From NCBI RefSeq assembly GCF_005116465.1, contig NZ_SWBM01000006.1, positions 48,993-112,992 of the forward strand: 64,000 nucleotides of DNA, written 5' to 3'. A program made the translations under genes and the position numbers. This DNA comes from Robertmurraya kyonggiensis. Its GTDB lineage: Bacteria > Bacillota > Bacilli > Bacillales > Cytobacillaceae. This document shows, piece after piece, positions 25,578-34,354 of this stretch. The notes beneath the pieces were generated by a model. The model was not told the origin of the DNA, did not search any database, and worked only from the letters and a program-made list of their open reading frames with translations. Numbering within the stretch: the stretch's first letter is position 1; every line of letters begins with the position of its first letter.

Positions 25578-27473
25578 ATGAAAAAATATCGAGTGAACGT
25601 GCAAGGAATGACATGTTCGGGTTGTGAACAGCATGTAGCTGTCGCTCTTGAAAACATGGGTGCAAAAGCGATTGAAGTAGATTTTCGCCGTGGAGAAGCT
25701 GTATTTGAGCTTCCTGATGACGTGAAAGTTGAAGACGCGAAAAATGCGATTGCTGACGCAAACTATCACCCGGGCGAAGCAGAAGAATTTCAATCGGAAC
25801 AAAAGACGAATTTATTGAAAAAATATCGGCTAAACGTTGAAGGAATGACCTGCACTGGTTGTGAAGAACATATTGCGGTTGCTCTTGAAAATGCAGGTGC
25901 AAAAGGGATTGAAGTAGACTTTCGTCGCGGAGAAGCACTGTTTGAACTACCGTATGATGTAGACATTGATATCGCGAAAACAGCGATTACTGACGCACAA
26001 TATCAACCGGGCGAAGCAGAAGAAATACAAGTGCAATCGGAAAAAAGGACAGATGTAAGTTTAAATGATGAAGGTAACTATGATTATGATTACATCATCA
26101 TCGGTTCTGGTGGAGCTGCCTTTTCATCTGCCATTGAAGCCGTTGCTTTGAACGCAAAAGTGGCTATGATTGAGCGTGGAACGGTGGGTGGAACTTGCGT
26201 TAATGTCGGATGCGTTCCTTCTAAGACCTTATTAAGAGCAGGGGAAATCAATCATCTAGCAAAAAATAATCCATTTGTGGGATTACACACTTCGGCTTCA
26301 AATGTTGATTTAGCGCCATTAGTAAAACAAAAGAATGATTTAGTAACCGAGATGCGAAATGAAAAATATGTGAATTTAATTGATGATTATGGTTTTGAAT
26401 TAATAAAAGGTGAAGCAAAATTCGTAAATGAAAATACAGTTGAAGTAAATGGCAATCAAATCACAGCCAAAAGATTTTTAATAGCTACAGGTGCTTCTTC
26501 AACTGCACCTAATATTCCCGGATTAGATGAAGTAGATTATTTAACAAGCACTAGCTTATTGGAATTAAAGAAGGTTCCAAATCGTCTTACCGTAATTGGT
26601 TCAGGATATATCGGCATGGAATTAGGACAACTATTTCATAACCTCGGGTCAGAAGTCACTTTGATTCAAAGAAGCGAGCGTCTATTAAAAGAATACGATC
26701 CTGAAATTTCAGAAGCCATTACTAAGGCCTTAACAGAACAGGGAATTAATTTAGTAACAGGTGCAACCTATGAACGAGTTGAGCAAGATGGAGACATTAA
26801 AAAAGTTCATGTTGAGATAAATGGTAAAAAGCGAATTATTGAAGCAGAACAATTGCTAATTGCCACTGGAAGAAAACCAAATACAGAATCATTAAACTTA
26901 CATGCAGCAGGCGTTGAAGTTGGTTCCCGTGGTGAAATTGTCATTGATGATTATCTTAAAACGACCAATTCCCGAATTTATTCAGCTGGAGATGTCACTC
27001 TCGGTCCCCAATTTGTTTATGTAGCTGCTTATGAAGGTGGACTTGCTGCTCGTAATGCAATCGGAGGACTAAATCAAAAGGTCAATTTAGAAGTGGTTCC
27101 AGGCGTTACGTTTACTTCTCCATCGATTGCAACGGTTGGTTTAACGGAGCAACAGGCAAAAGAAAAAGGATATGAAGTGAAAACATCGGTATTGCCGTTG
27201 GATGCTGTTCCAAGAGCGCTCGTTAATCGGGAAACAACAGGTGTTTTCAAATTAGTGGCAGACGCGAAAACATTGAAAGTGTTAGGGGCGCATGTAGTGG
27301 CAGAAAACGCAGGAGACGTAATTTATGCAGCAACATTAGCTGTGAAATTCGGTTTAACTGTTGGAGATCTGAGAGAAACGATGGCTCCATATCTAACAAT
27401 GGCAGAAGGATTGAAGCTGGCTGTCCTAACTTTTGATAAAGATGTTTCGAAATTATCTTGCTGTGCTGGATAA
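25578..27473 (+). CDS. merA: Mercuric reductase MerA
   Basis: A 631-residue flavoenzyme that reduces Hg2+ to volatile Hg0 with NADPH. Two N-terminal heavy-metal domains (GMTCSGC, Cys13/16; GMTCTGC, Cys92/95) precede the disulfide reductase core with the FAD site [12 protein letters not shown], the redox pair Cys207/Cys212 in GGTCVNVGC, the NADPH fold and the C-terminal Cys628-Cys629 that deliver Hg to the active site. Two tandem metal domains are characteristic of Bacillus MerA. AGGAGG ribosome site; a strong terminator follows. Confidence 0.97.
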   Translation: MKKYRVNVQGMTCSGCEQHVAVALENMGAKAIEVDFRRGEAVFELPDDVKVEDAKNAIADANYHPGEAEEFQSEQKTNLLKKYRLNVEGMTCTGCEEHIAVALENAGAKGIEVDFRRGEALFELPYDVDIDIAKTAITDAQYQPGEAEEIQVQSEKRTDVSLNDEGNYDYDYIIIGSGGAAFSSAIEAVALNAKVAMIERGTVGGTCVNVGCVPSKTLLRAGEINHLAKNNPFVGLHTSASNVDLAPLVKQKNDLVTEMRNEKYVNLIDDYGFELIKGEAKFVNENTVEVNGNQITAKRFLIATGASSTAPNIPGLDEVDYLTSTSLLELKKVPNRLTVIGSGYIGMELGQLFHNLGSEVTLIQRSERLLKEYDPEISEAITKALTEQGINLVTGATYERVEQDGDIKKVHVEINGKKRIIEAEQLLIATGRKPNTESLNLHAAGVEVGSRGEIVIDDYLKTTNSRIYSAGDVTLGPQFVYVAAYEGGLAARNAIGGLNQKVNLEVVPGVTFTSPSIATVGLTEQQAKEKGYEVKTSVLPLDAVPRALVNRETTGVFKLVADAKTLKVLGAHVVAENAGDVIYAATLAVKFGLTVGDLRETMAPYLTMAEGLKLAVLTFDKDVSKLSCCAG

Positions 27474-27479
27474 GTTAGA

Positions 27480-27517
27480 AAAAAGATTCCTGATTATTGC
27501 TCAGGAATCTTTTTTCT
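27480..27517 (+). terminator. Terminator behind merA
   Basis: AAAAAAGATTCCTG pairs with CAGGAATCTTTTTT around a 9-base loop. Confidence 0.9.
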
Positions 27518-27770
27518 GTTTTATGAATAAGGTTTTCCGTACTTTGCCAAATTAACTTTAAACTGTTTAAGGAAATGAAATATTTATATAGCATATTTGT
27601 TTTACACGGTTTATTATGTCAACAATCTGTGCACTTTGGTTAAGTCTTCTTGCTATTGAAATCTATAAAACTTACTTAATAAAAAGGATTGAGTTTCTCT
27701 ACAAATTATCGAGGAATGACTAATGGTGGCAGAGGAATAAATCCCTTTTTAACAGCCATTGAGTCAGTGG

Positions 27771-28115
27771 CTAGGTGCAACGATTTGCACGATGATAATT
27801 ACGAATAAATGCATCACTTACGTCTGCTCGATGGCTCGAAATTGCCCCAGTATTCCAAAGTCCATAAATCCCTGTACGGCGAAATAATGTCCAATGAGTA
27901 TCTTCTGGTCATCTATAAACAGGCGTTTGAATATCTCCTAGTTCCTTAACTGTTTTTGATTCCGAAATAGCATTATATGGAGCTGGAACAGTGTAACCAA
28001 GACGAATTAAAATTTGATATAACTCTGTTAGATTGGGTTCGCATACATCCCGACGATAGATTTCCATAAGTTGTTTTAATTGAAGATTCTTTAAAATCTG
28101 AATGTATAAATTACA
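27771..28115 (-). pseudogene. Decayed gene fragment between merA and merR2
   Basis: On the minus strand an open frame reads LKQLMEIYRRDVCEPNLTELYQILIRLG (split) and, after an in-frame TGA near 27909, WTLFRRTGIYGLWNTGAISSHRADVSDAF to TAG at 27771. Changing TGA to TGG would join both parts. It has no start or ribosome site, so it is a relic of an unrecognised protein. The rest of the 900-base gap between merA and merR2 shows no other gene, and no group II intron of the TnMERI1 kind was recognised. Confidence 0.5.
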
Positions 28116-28293
28116 TTACCCCAAGCAAACCCATTCGCGAAGGTAGCCTTGGGTTACCATATAATACTCGCTAGTATCAAGGAAACGGTTTTCATGTCGA
28201 GTTTATTATAGAAATGTTGCAATAACACCATTTTAAAGATGATGTTACTTCTATCTCCTGATTAAACTTTGTATTTAAATTATAAAATTGCAC

Positions 28294-28325
28294 TTGACCT
28301 TCCCCTAAGGTGAACGTTGTAAACT
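28294..28325 (+). promoter_or_regulatory. MerR2-type promoter/operator
   Basis: TTGACC and TAAACT are 20 bases apart around the dyad CCTTCCCCTAAGG, the ACCTTCCCCTAAGGT-like form used by several MerR-family promoters. Confidence 0.75.
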
Positions 28326-28373
28326 CTAGTTAATTCAGTGATGGTCTTCCAGTTAACGAAAAGGGGGGAGATA

Positions 28374-28763
28374 ATGGAGGATTTAACGATTGGTCAACTA
28401 GCCCAACAAACAGGAGTCAGTCGAAAAGCCATTCGACTGTATGAAGAAAAGGAATTGATACTGCCTTCTATAAAGCGTAGCGAAGGTAATTACCGCGTTT
28501 ATAACCAAGAGCATGTGTTTTGTATCAATGGTATTAAACAACTCCGATCATTAGGCGTATCACTGGAGGAAATGAAAGATTTAATAGTGATTTTCGAAAA
28601 AAATACGGTGGAGATAGAACCGCATCTACAACATTTGTTAAAAGATAAACTGACCAAGATAGACGAACAAATCAACGAACTACAAAAGTTGCGTAAACAC
28701 ATTGAATCGTACCTTGATTCCCCGAAAGAGGCATTCAATCAAATGGAGGGATTTAAACAATGA
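28374..28763 (+). CDS. merR2: MerR-family regulator MerR2
   Basis: A 129-residue MerR-family protein: LTIGQLAQQTGVSRKAIRLYEEKELI is the winged helix, followed by a long dimerisation helix. It has only one clear Cys (in VFCINGI), so the three-cysteine mercury site of MerR1 is absent. ATG 28374 follows GGGGGGAG. Its stop overlaps the start of merB2 by 4 bases. Gene order matches merR2-merB2-merB1 of TnMERI1. Confidence 0.88.
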   Translation: MEDLTIGQLAQQTGVSRKAIRLYEEKELILPSIKRSEGNYRVYNQEHVFCINGIKQLRSLGVSLEEMKDLIVIFEKNTVEIEPHLQHLLKDKLTKIDEQINELQKLRKHIESYLDSPKEAFNQMEGFKQ

Positions 28764-29389
28764 AGAATAAAACAGAACTCAAAAAATTTTATGAACTATT
28801 GTTAGCTAAGCTGCCTAAAGAATCAGTGCCTATTCTTCGGACAATTTTTTTCTCCATTCGTGATGGGCAGGCAGTTACAGAAAGTTCTTTAATAAATCAA
28901 ACGGGAATTAATACAAAAACAGTTCAGTCAGTAGTGAAGATATTAGCCCAACGGCAGATGATCGTTCGGGAGGCGGATCAAAAAATAGTAGGGGCATTGG
29001 GCTTATCGATTATACCGACTACTAACCAGATTCATTTAGGAGGACGAACTTTATTTGCCTGGTGTGCAATATCGACATTGGAGCTGTCAACTGCTCTGGT
29101 TGCTGATGTCGATATACATTCCCGTTGTGCGTACACAGGTGAACCGATTGAGGTAACTGTCCGAAATGGAAAATTAGCAAAAACAACTCCTGATTCAACA
29201 GTAATCTGGACAGTGCCGTTTGATTCTGAGGCTCCATGGGCCGGAGGAACATGTAAACAAATTCACTATTTTAGCTCAGTTGAGCATGCAAACAAGTGGA
29301 AAGAAGAACATCCAAAATTGCAAGGGGAAATTATGACTTTGGAACAAGCTCTCTCTTTTGGAAACGAATTGAAAAAATTTTTATCATAG
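28760..29389 (+). CDS. merB2: Organomercurial lyase MerB2 with Ser in place of catalytic Asp
   Basis: A 209-residue MerB. The catalytic Cys102 is present (WCAIST) and so is the second Cys in GGTCKQIHYF, but the residue three after the first Cys is Ser105, where other MerB proteins (including the two others here) have the proton-donating Asp. The B. megaterium MerB2 is known for this same Asp-to-Ser change, which weakens C-Hg cleavage and alters metal preference. It is coupled to merR2 by a 4-base overlap. Confidence 0.92.
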   Translation: MKNKTELKKFYELLLAKLPKESVPILRTIFFSIRDGQAVTESSLINQTGINTKTVQSVVKILAQRQMIVREADQKIVGALGLSIIPTTNQIHLGGRTLFAWCAISTLELSTALVADVDIHSRCAYTGEPIEVTVRNGKLAKTTPDSTVIWTVPFDSEAPWAGGTCKQIHYFSSVEHANKWKEEHPKLQGEIMTLEQALSFGNELKKFLS

Positions 29390-29538
29390 GGTAGAGCCCA
29401 TGAAGTTTCAAAAATCAGACAAGCTATGAAAAGGATGCTTTTATCGGTCAATTAGTCCAACAAATGGAGTTTTTAGGTAATGAAAAGTAATATCGAAAAT
29501 AATAATAGGAACAAAAAATAACAAAGGAGGAAAAAGAC

Positions 29539-30195
29539 ATGAAAACTGAAATTCAGGAAATCGTAACCCGACTTGACCAACAGTCGAACAAGGGAGAGGG
29601 AGGAGAATCCATGAAGTGGCTGTTTCGCCCGTTGTTACAAATGCTAGCAGGGGGGGAGTCTGTCACCATTGAAGATATGGCGACAACGACCGGAAAACCT
29701 GTTGAAGAGGTGAAGAAAGTTCTCCAGTCTCTGCCAAGCGTGGAAATCGACGAACAAGGCCGTGTCGTTGGTTTAGGTCTTACCCTTATCCCTACCCCTC
29801 ACCACTTTACGGTTGATGGGAAGCAACTATATGCCTGGTGCGCCCTTGACACACTTATATTTCCAGCACTCATCGGTCGTTCGGTCAACATCGAGTCACC
29901 CTGTCACAGCACCGGAGAACCTATACGGTTGAATGTGGAACCGGACCACATTGTAAGCGTGGAACCTTCCACTGCCGTTGTCTCAATCGTGACGCCAGAT
30001 GATATGTCCTCGATTCGTACGGCATTCTGCAACGAAGTCCATTTCTTCAGCTCACCGAATGCAGCCGAAGACTGGCTTGACCAACATCCAGGGGGAAAAG
30101 TGTTATCTGTAGAAGATGCCTTTGAACTGGGTCGCCTAATGGGGACGCGTTACGAGGAATCTAGACCTGCCAATGGGTCATGCTGTGACATTTAG
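29539..30195 (+). CDS. merB1: Organomercurial lyase MerB1
   Basis: A 218-residue alkylmercury lyase with the full catalytic set: Cys101 and Asp104 in WCALDTLIF and the second Cys in [11 protein letters not shown]. It starts behind AAAGGAGG, 149 bases after merB2, and has visibly higher GC than merB2, which suggests a separate origin. The gap between them holds no gene. Confidence 0.95.
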   Translation: MKTEIQEIVTRLDQQSNKGEGGESMKWLFRPLLQMLAGGESVTIEDMATTTGKPVEEVKKVLQSLPSVEIDEQGRVVGLGLTLIPTPHHFTVDGKQLYAWCALDTLIFPALIGRSVNIESPCHSTGEPIRLNVEPDHIVSVEPSTAVVSIVTPDDMSSIRTAFCNEVHFFSSPNAAEDWLDQHPGGKVLSVEDAFELGRLMGTRYEESRPANGSCCDI

Positions 30196-30521
30196 TCGCA
30201 AGTAACCACGATACCAGAAGGAGCCACAGGTCTGAAAGATGAAACCCAGGGCCAGCTCAGGACAGGTTTCCCTCTTTTATACCTGATTTCTTATATCTCT
30301 GACCGCTAACTACGCGAAGTATGCAAAGGTGGTAAAACCTACAAAAATACCCGGTATTTCTGTACTAAGGAGCCGATCCGTATATGCCATGGTACCGGAG
30401 TATTTATTCGATGCTACGATTGAAGGCTTTAAAGACGGAAAAACAGTACAAAAATACAGTTAAAATCCATAAATCATGGAGGTATTGAATAAAAAAATTC
30501 ATCATTCTAGGAGGGAAAAAT
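30196..30521. other. Gene-free stretch with coding relics
   Basis: About 325 bases between merB1 and a YHS-type fragment. Short broken frames (for example one reading ATIEGFKDGKTVQKYS to a stop near 30460) suggest a decayed gene. No intact gene or RNA was found. Confidence 0.4.
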
Positions 30522-30662
30522 ATGCAAACATTAATCTGTCCTGCTTGCGGATGTTCCCTCGTACGACTAGGGATTGAAAAAGATAGGGCAGCTGTGTACA
30601 AATATAAGTTTACGAGAAGACCTGCTAAAACATATTTCTCCATTGGGATGGGAACATATTAA
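30522..30662 (+). pseudogene. Truncated YHS-like metal-binding protein
   Basis: A very good AGGAGGG ribosome site precedes MQTLICPACGCSLVRLG and a following AAVYKYKF segment, a start typical of small YHS/metal-binding proteins linked to mer clusters. After about 30 residues the DNA changes to a tnpA relic (from 30613) and the frame closes at 30662. The protein's second Cys cluster is lost. Confidence 0.5.
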
Positions 30663-30735
30663 TTTTCTTGGCGAATACACATTTGATATGAAGAAAGTAG
30701 CAAGTTTATATTCACTACGCCCTCTTATTCAATAA
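30613..30735 (+). pseudogene. 3' relic of a second tnpA at the right end
   Basis: Reads REDLLKHISPLGWEHINFLG to LYSLRPLIQ and TAA, matching the C-terminus of the tnpA at 19424 in about nine of ten residues but with many silent differences. It faces the opposite way to that gene, so the two ends of the transposon form an imperfect inverted repeat of roughly 200 bases instead of 38. Confidence 0.85.
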
Positions 30736-30794
30736 TACTAAAGGCCGATGATTCCTTAGGTAGGGAAAATCGGCTTTTTTCCTCCCAAAATTCT

Positions 30795-30832
30795 CTTAGC
30801 GTATGTTTTCCGCGTTTTGTTGGTAAGACCCC
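30795..30832 (-). repeat. Right terminal inverted repeat of the mer transposon
   Basis: CTTAGCGTATGTTTTCCGCG continuing to GTAAGACCCC; the inverse of 19326-19363 with one mismatch. Confidence 0.92.
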
Positions 30833-31011
30833 AATTATCAAAAATAAATAATTCAATAAATTCTCTCCTTGTTCCATTCCAAAATAGATATTCGTGTTTA
30901 AAGGTTATGGCCAGAAAATGTGCGTTACGATCGTTCGGAAAATTTCAGCTGATAATTCAGGAACTCGTGTGATTTTTCCGGATAAAATGAAAAAAAGACG
31001 AATAAATGCTG

Positions 31012-31152
31012 TTATTCGTCCTTATTTATTTTAAAGGTAAAACTAATTGAAAGATAACCACATTTGGTGCATTGTTTTTGTCTAGGTTTGTGCTTATCCT
31101 TTCTGTCCTCTATAACTATGAAATCGTAGTTACCACAATGTTTACAGTTCAA
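31012..31152 (-). CDS. Small zinc-ribbon protein
   Basis: A 46-residue protein with two CxxC pairs (NCKHCGNYD and QCTKCGYLS) 25 residues apart, a minimal zinc ribbon. The likely start is TTG 31152 behind AAAGGTATGG. It lies in a short backbone stretch of minus-strand genes between two transposons. Confidence 0.5.
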   Translation of the reverse strand: MNCKHCGNYDFIVIEDRKDKHKPRQKQCTKCGYLSISFTFKINKDE

Positions 31153-31175
31153 TCTTTACCATACCTTTCGATAAA

Positions 31176-31388
31176 TTACTCATAATTTTTAAGTCTAAGT
31201 TCGCAATCCTCGACTGTAATCTTTAATCTGCGTATCTTGGTTTTCAAAGTATCTACAACGATTGGAGGGATTTCTTCTGTTTGTTTTTCTATATATTTAG
31301 AAATAACTTCTTTTTGCTCAATTGCATTATTCATTTCTTCTGTTAATTCATTTACACGTGCTTGCATGGATTCTTTGGATACTGCCAT
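31176..31388 (-). CDS. Small coiled-coil protein
   Basis: A 70-residue, almost wholly helical protein with heptad-like spacing (VNELTEEMNNAIEQKEVISKYIEKQ, split), starting MAVSKESMQ behind AGGAGAG. No family recognised. Confidence 0.55.
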   Translation of the reverse strand: MAVSKESMQARVNELTEEMNNAIEQKEVISKYIEKQTEEIPPIVVDTLKTKIRRLKITVEDCELRLKNYE

Positions 31389-31446
31389 TAAATTCACTCT
31401 CCTATTTAGGATTTGTAATTCATTCAACAAAATCCCTCATTAGCTA

Positions 31447-31857
31447 TCAATCATCACGAATAGAATCTTCGAATATAGTTGCTGCATTTTCTAAATTATT
31501 CCGTATTTTAATAGCCTGGATAATTACGTTAGCAAATTCCCGAGAATACGTATAATCCAGGTCAGTGGGATAGCCATTATACAAGGATAGTCCGACGGTC
31601 AATAACTTCGTAGTCGAACCTGTGAGTCCTGGGTGAGCCGGAACATGTTTCTTTTTTTCCTCATCCCATTCCATTAAATGATACAAAGGCCCGCCGGACT
31701 TATTTAACTTATCAAGGTCAATTAAATCAAAAATATATGGTACCGCTGCTATATATATATTCGCTTCATATTGACGGTCTACTGATCCCCTTTTTAATTC
31801 GTATTCCGCCATTAAATTTATATAATTCTGTTGATGCTGTTCGTTAATAAAATACAT
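31447..31857 (-). CDS. Small protein, paralogue of the gene at 14741-15109
   Basis: A 136-residue protein starting MYFINEQHQQNYINLM behind AGGGGC. It shares the NIYIAAVPYI, HPGLTGSTT, LSLYNGYPTDLDY and IIQAIKIRN blocks with the 122-residue product at 14741 and extends further at the C-terminus. DUF6075-like, function unknown. Confidence 0.65.
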   Translation of the reverse strand: MYFINEQHQQNYINLMAEYELKRGSVDRQYEANIYIAAVPYIFDLIDLDKLNKSGGPLYHLMEWDEEKKKHVPAHPGLTGSTTKLLTVGLSLYNGYPTDLDYTYSREFANVIIQAIKIRNNLENAATIFEDSIRDD

Positions 31858-31999
31858 TTTAGTTGCCCCTCTCTTATTCTATTTTATTATTTAACCTTAT
31901 CCCTACCGTGCAATTTTCAGGATTTTTCCTTGCTGCCAATTTACAGTAGGCATAGTCAACCATTCGATATACTCTTTAGATTCTCCTTCACATAACGAG

Positions 32000-32034
32000 T
32001 CAACTGACCTCATGCCTCTGGGTTTCTTCATATT
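32000..32034 (-). pseudogene. Severed 3' end of the backbone resolvase gene
   Basis: On the minus strand this reads EETQRHEVS and TGA (32000-32002), joined through the ATATT target duplication to ...FYKVIKQY at 48407. Removing 32035-48406 and one copy of ATATT restores one open frame. The two parts are the same gene split by the formaldehyde transposon. Confidence 0.85.
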
Positions 32035-32076
32035 GGGGTACGACCGAGGTACTTGTAAAAAAGGGTCATAGCATGG
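32035..32076 (+). repeat. Left terminal inverted repeat
   Basis: GGGGTACGACCGAGGTACTT followed by GTAAAAAAGGGTCATAGCATGG. It matches the right ends at 45124-45165 and 48365-48406 with three mismatches over about 42 bases. Confidence 0.9.
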
Positions 32077-32448
32077 ATTTTTTTTACATTTACAACCCTT
32101 TTTACTCTGTAGGGTAGGGTGGGGTCAGAAAAGTGCGGTTGTTGGTAGGATCCTAATAGGGGTAGTGTCATTGTCGCTACTCCTATTAAGGAATACTTAA
32201 ACTAAATCACAAATTAATAAGAAGAAACACATCTTAAAAAATGAGCATTGAACCTTTGCATAATAAGCAAAAGTCCTTTAAAATTTGTTAGCCGGGTAGA
32301 AAATGCTATAATGCTCTTATAAAAAAGAATGGATGCAAAATAGTTTAGGTAAGTTCTAAAACGATTTCTTTTATTCTTCGACAAACAGGCCAGATTCGTA
32401 ATTTCTCAAGAGAATAATACAAGTCGCTGTAGGGGTTTTTGTGTTTTT
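32077..32448. other. Non-coding left arm of the transposon
   Basis: No gene seen. It holds a hairpin (TAATAGGGGTAG with CTACTCCTATTA, 32155-32194) and a TATAAT box near 32312 without a gene behind it in plus direction. Confidence 0.4.
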
Positions 32449-33436
32449 TCACTTATGATCACTTTGATATACAAGACCTATTTCATCTCTCACTTTATCC
32501 AACACTTGTATCGTGGTGTATGAATTTTTATATGAGTTAGTATCAGACTCTGTTTTTCCTCGGTTGATTAATTCAATAAATTCTTTCACTTCGTAATACA
32601 TAGCTGGATGAGATTGGTCGACTGTTAATTGTTCAACCGTGCCGTCAGTGTAGTGAATTTCTACTTTTTCAGCCGTATGAATCTTATCAATCATGATACT
32701 TCCTTTTTCGCCTTGAATTTCGCTTGGTAAATAAGAGTTCGTTATTTTGGAATACATCACAATCGCATCTTTATCATCATATTTTAAGATGACGCTACCT
32801 TCACCATCCACACCCGAATCAAGCATAATGCCAGTTGCCTTCACTTCTTTTGGTTCACCAAATAATGTAATAAGTGGATACAAACAATAGACACCAAGGT
32901 CCATTAATGAACCGTTCGCAAACTCTGGATTGAAGGCATTAAGGACAATTCCTTCTTTGTATTTATCATAACGAGATGAATACTGACAATAGCTTGCAAA
33001 GTATCTACGGATAGGACCAATTTTATGTAAATTATCTTGAATGACCTTGAAGTTTGGAAGTAAGGTTGATTTCATTGCTTCCATTAATAGGGCGTTATGA
33101 TCTTTTGCGGCTTGAATCATCCTCGCTACTTCGGTTGCATTAACAGCCAGTGGCTTTTCACATAACACATGTTTGCCATTTTGCAAAAATAAAATAGCTT
33201 GTTCTGCGTGATATGAATTGGGAGTAGCCAATGTACACCGCGTCAATTTCTTGACTAACTGCCATTTCTTTTAGGTTTGTAAATATTTTTGTTACTCCAT
33301 ATTTACTTGCAAATTCTTCTGCTCTACTAATCGTGCGAGAATAAACAGCAGTTAGTTTAAAATCTTCTACATCATTTGCTGCTTCAAGTAATCTTTCTGT
33401 AATCCAATTAGTACCGATTACGCCGAATTGAACCAT
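32449..33436 (-). pseudogene. Gfo/Idh/MocA oxidoreductase with a frameshift
   Basis: Two overlapping frames encode one NAD(P)-dependent sugar dehydrogenase-like protein: residues 1-70 (FGVIGTNWITERLLEAA Rossmann start to EIDAVYI) in one, and ATPNSYHAEQAILFLQNGKHVLCEKPLAV onward (split) in the other. One extra G near 33228 in the run read as ATTGGCT on the minus strand shifts the frame; without it the protein is about 327 residues with the family's EKP motif. Either a recent mutation or a sequencing error. It lies downstream of hxlB in the same direction. Confidence 0.8.
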
Positions 33437-33725
33437 TTATTCAACCTCATTCCTTTGTTTTATAAAACGAAGAGTTTTGTTTACTACACTTATGAAGCGT
33501 TTTTCATCGCCAATAGGATTTTATTTTCCCATAAAAAAACTTATATAGACATGGGGCCTACCAGTGAAATATTGGTGATAACCCAAATAGGGCTCATACT
33601 GTGAGTGATGGCTAAATTCTTGGCTGTGCCCCACCCAATAATGATCTCTGATCCGGCCATAGAAGGGACTGAATCAGAGGCTATTTTTTCTTTCCTGTAT
33701 GGACTGTGTTATTTGTAATATGCAG
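33437..33725. other. Intergenic stretch between the Gfo/Idh pseudogene and hxlB
   Basis: No gene supported. It contains broken palindromes around 33540-33680 (for example CTGATCCGGCC) that may be relics. Confidence 0.35.
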
Positions 33726-33765
33726 TAAAGACCGCAATTCATAAAAGAAATAAATGCGGTCTTTA
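33726..33765 (-). terminator. Terminator of the hxlAB operon
   Basis: AAAGACCGCA pairs with TGCGGTCTTT across a 19-base loop, 30 bases downstream of hxlB. Confidence 0.7.
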
Positions 33766-33794
33766 CGATGTTTCCATATTTTTTAAAGTGTACT

Positions 33795-34352
33795 CTATTC
33801 GAGATTGGCATGTTTGCCGTACATTTTAGTAGAGTCTAAGCCTTTTTTTTCCATAAAACGCAAGATCAATGCATCATAAAATAATAACATCGTTTGCTCA
33901 AAAAGTGACCCCATTGGTTGTATGGTCTTATATTCACTTTCAGATTGATCTTTCGGTGATCCAGGCAATTTAATGATAATATCAGCTAATTTTCCAATCG
34001 TGGAGTCAGGGGAAATCGTTACAGCTGCGACCGTCCCACCTAAACTTTTTGCTTTTTCAGCGATTGAAACCAAGGTTTTCGTTTCACCTGAACCTGAACC
34101 GATGATCAACAAATCATCTTTTTCTAAATTTGCTGTTACAGTTTCACCGATTACATAAGCATCGATCCCCATGTGCATCATTCTCATCACGAAAGATTTG
34201 CCCATAAATCCAGATCTGCCCGCACCTGCAACAAAGATTTTTTTGGATTCCAGAATCTTATTAACCAACTTCTCTGCTTCTTCGTCAGAGATTAAGTCGA
34301 CTGTCCGACTTAATTCTTGAACGACTTCAGCTAAATATTGAGTAGTTTTCAT
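33795..34352 (-). CDS. hxlB: 6-phospho-3-hexuloisomerase
   Basis: A 185-residue SIS-domain isomerase converting hexulose 6-phosphate to fructose 6-phosphate, the second step of formaldehyde fixation in the RuMP pathway. The SIS core is visible in VAGAGRSGFMGKSFVMRMMHMG and IIGSGSGETKTLVSIAEKAK, with the catalytic Glu/His region in the LFEQTMLLFYDALI helix. Length is typical. It starts 2 bases behind hxlA and is cotranscribed with it. Confidence 0.95.
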   Translation of the reverse strand: MKTTQYLAEVVQELSRTVDLISDEEAEKLVNKILESKKIFVAGAGRSGFMGKSFVMRMMHMGIDAYVIGETVTANLEKDDLLIIGSGSGETKTLVSIAEKAKSLGGTVAAVTISPDSTIGKLADIIIKLPGSPKDQSESEYKTIQPMGSLFEQTMLLFYDALILRFMEKKGLDSTKMYGKHANLE

Positions 34353-34354
34353 AG

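Larger units (their letters stand above)
19326..30832. mobile_element. TnMERI1-type class II mercury resistance transposon
   Basis: An 11.5-kb Tn3-family element bounded by 38-bp inverted repeats starting GGGGTC (19326 and 30832). It carries tnpA and tnpR on the minus strand and merB3-merR1-merE-merT-merP-merA-merR2-merB2-merB1 on the plus strand, the gene order known from TnMERI1 of Bacillus megaterium and relatives. The flanking 5-mers differ (TAGTT on the left, AATTA on the right), so the present ends do not come from one simple insertion. A relic of a second tnpA adjoins the right end. Confidence 0.9.

Noticed and set aside
27474..28373. Group II intron as in TnMERI1
   Set aside because: No reverse-transcriptase frame and no recognisable domain V; the gap is only 900 bases.
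32121..32145. GGGGTCAGAAAAGTGCGG as another transposon end
   Set aside because: Beyond the first bases it does not follow any Tn3-family terminal repeat seen in this window.
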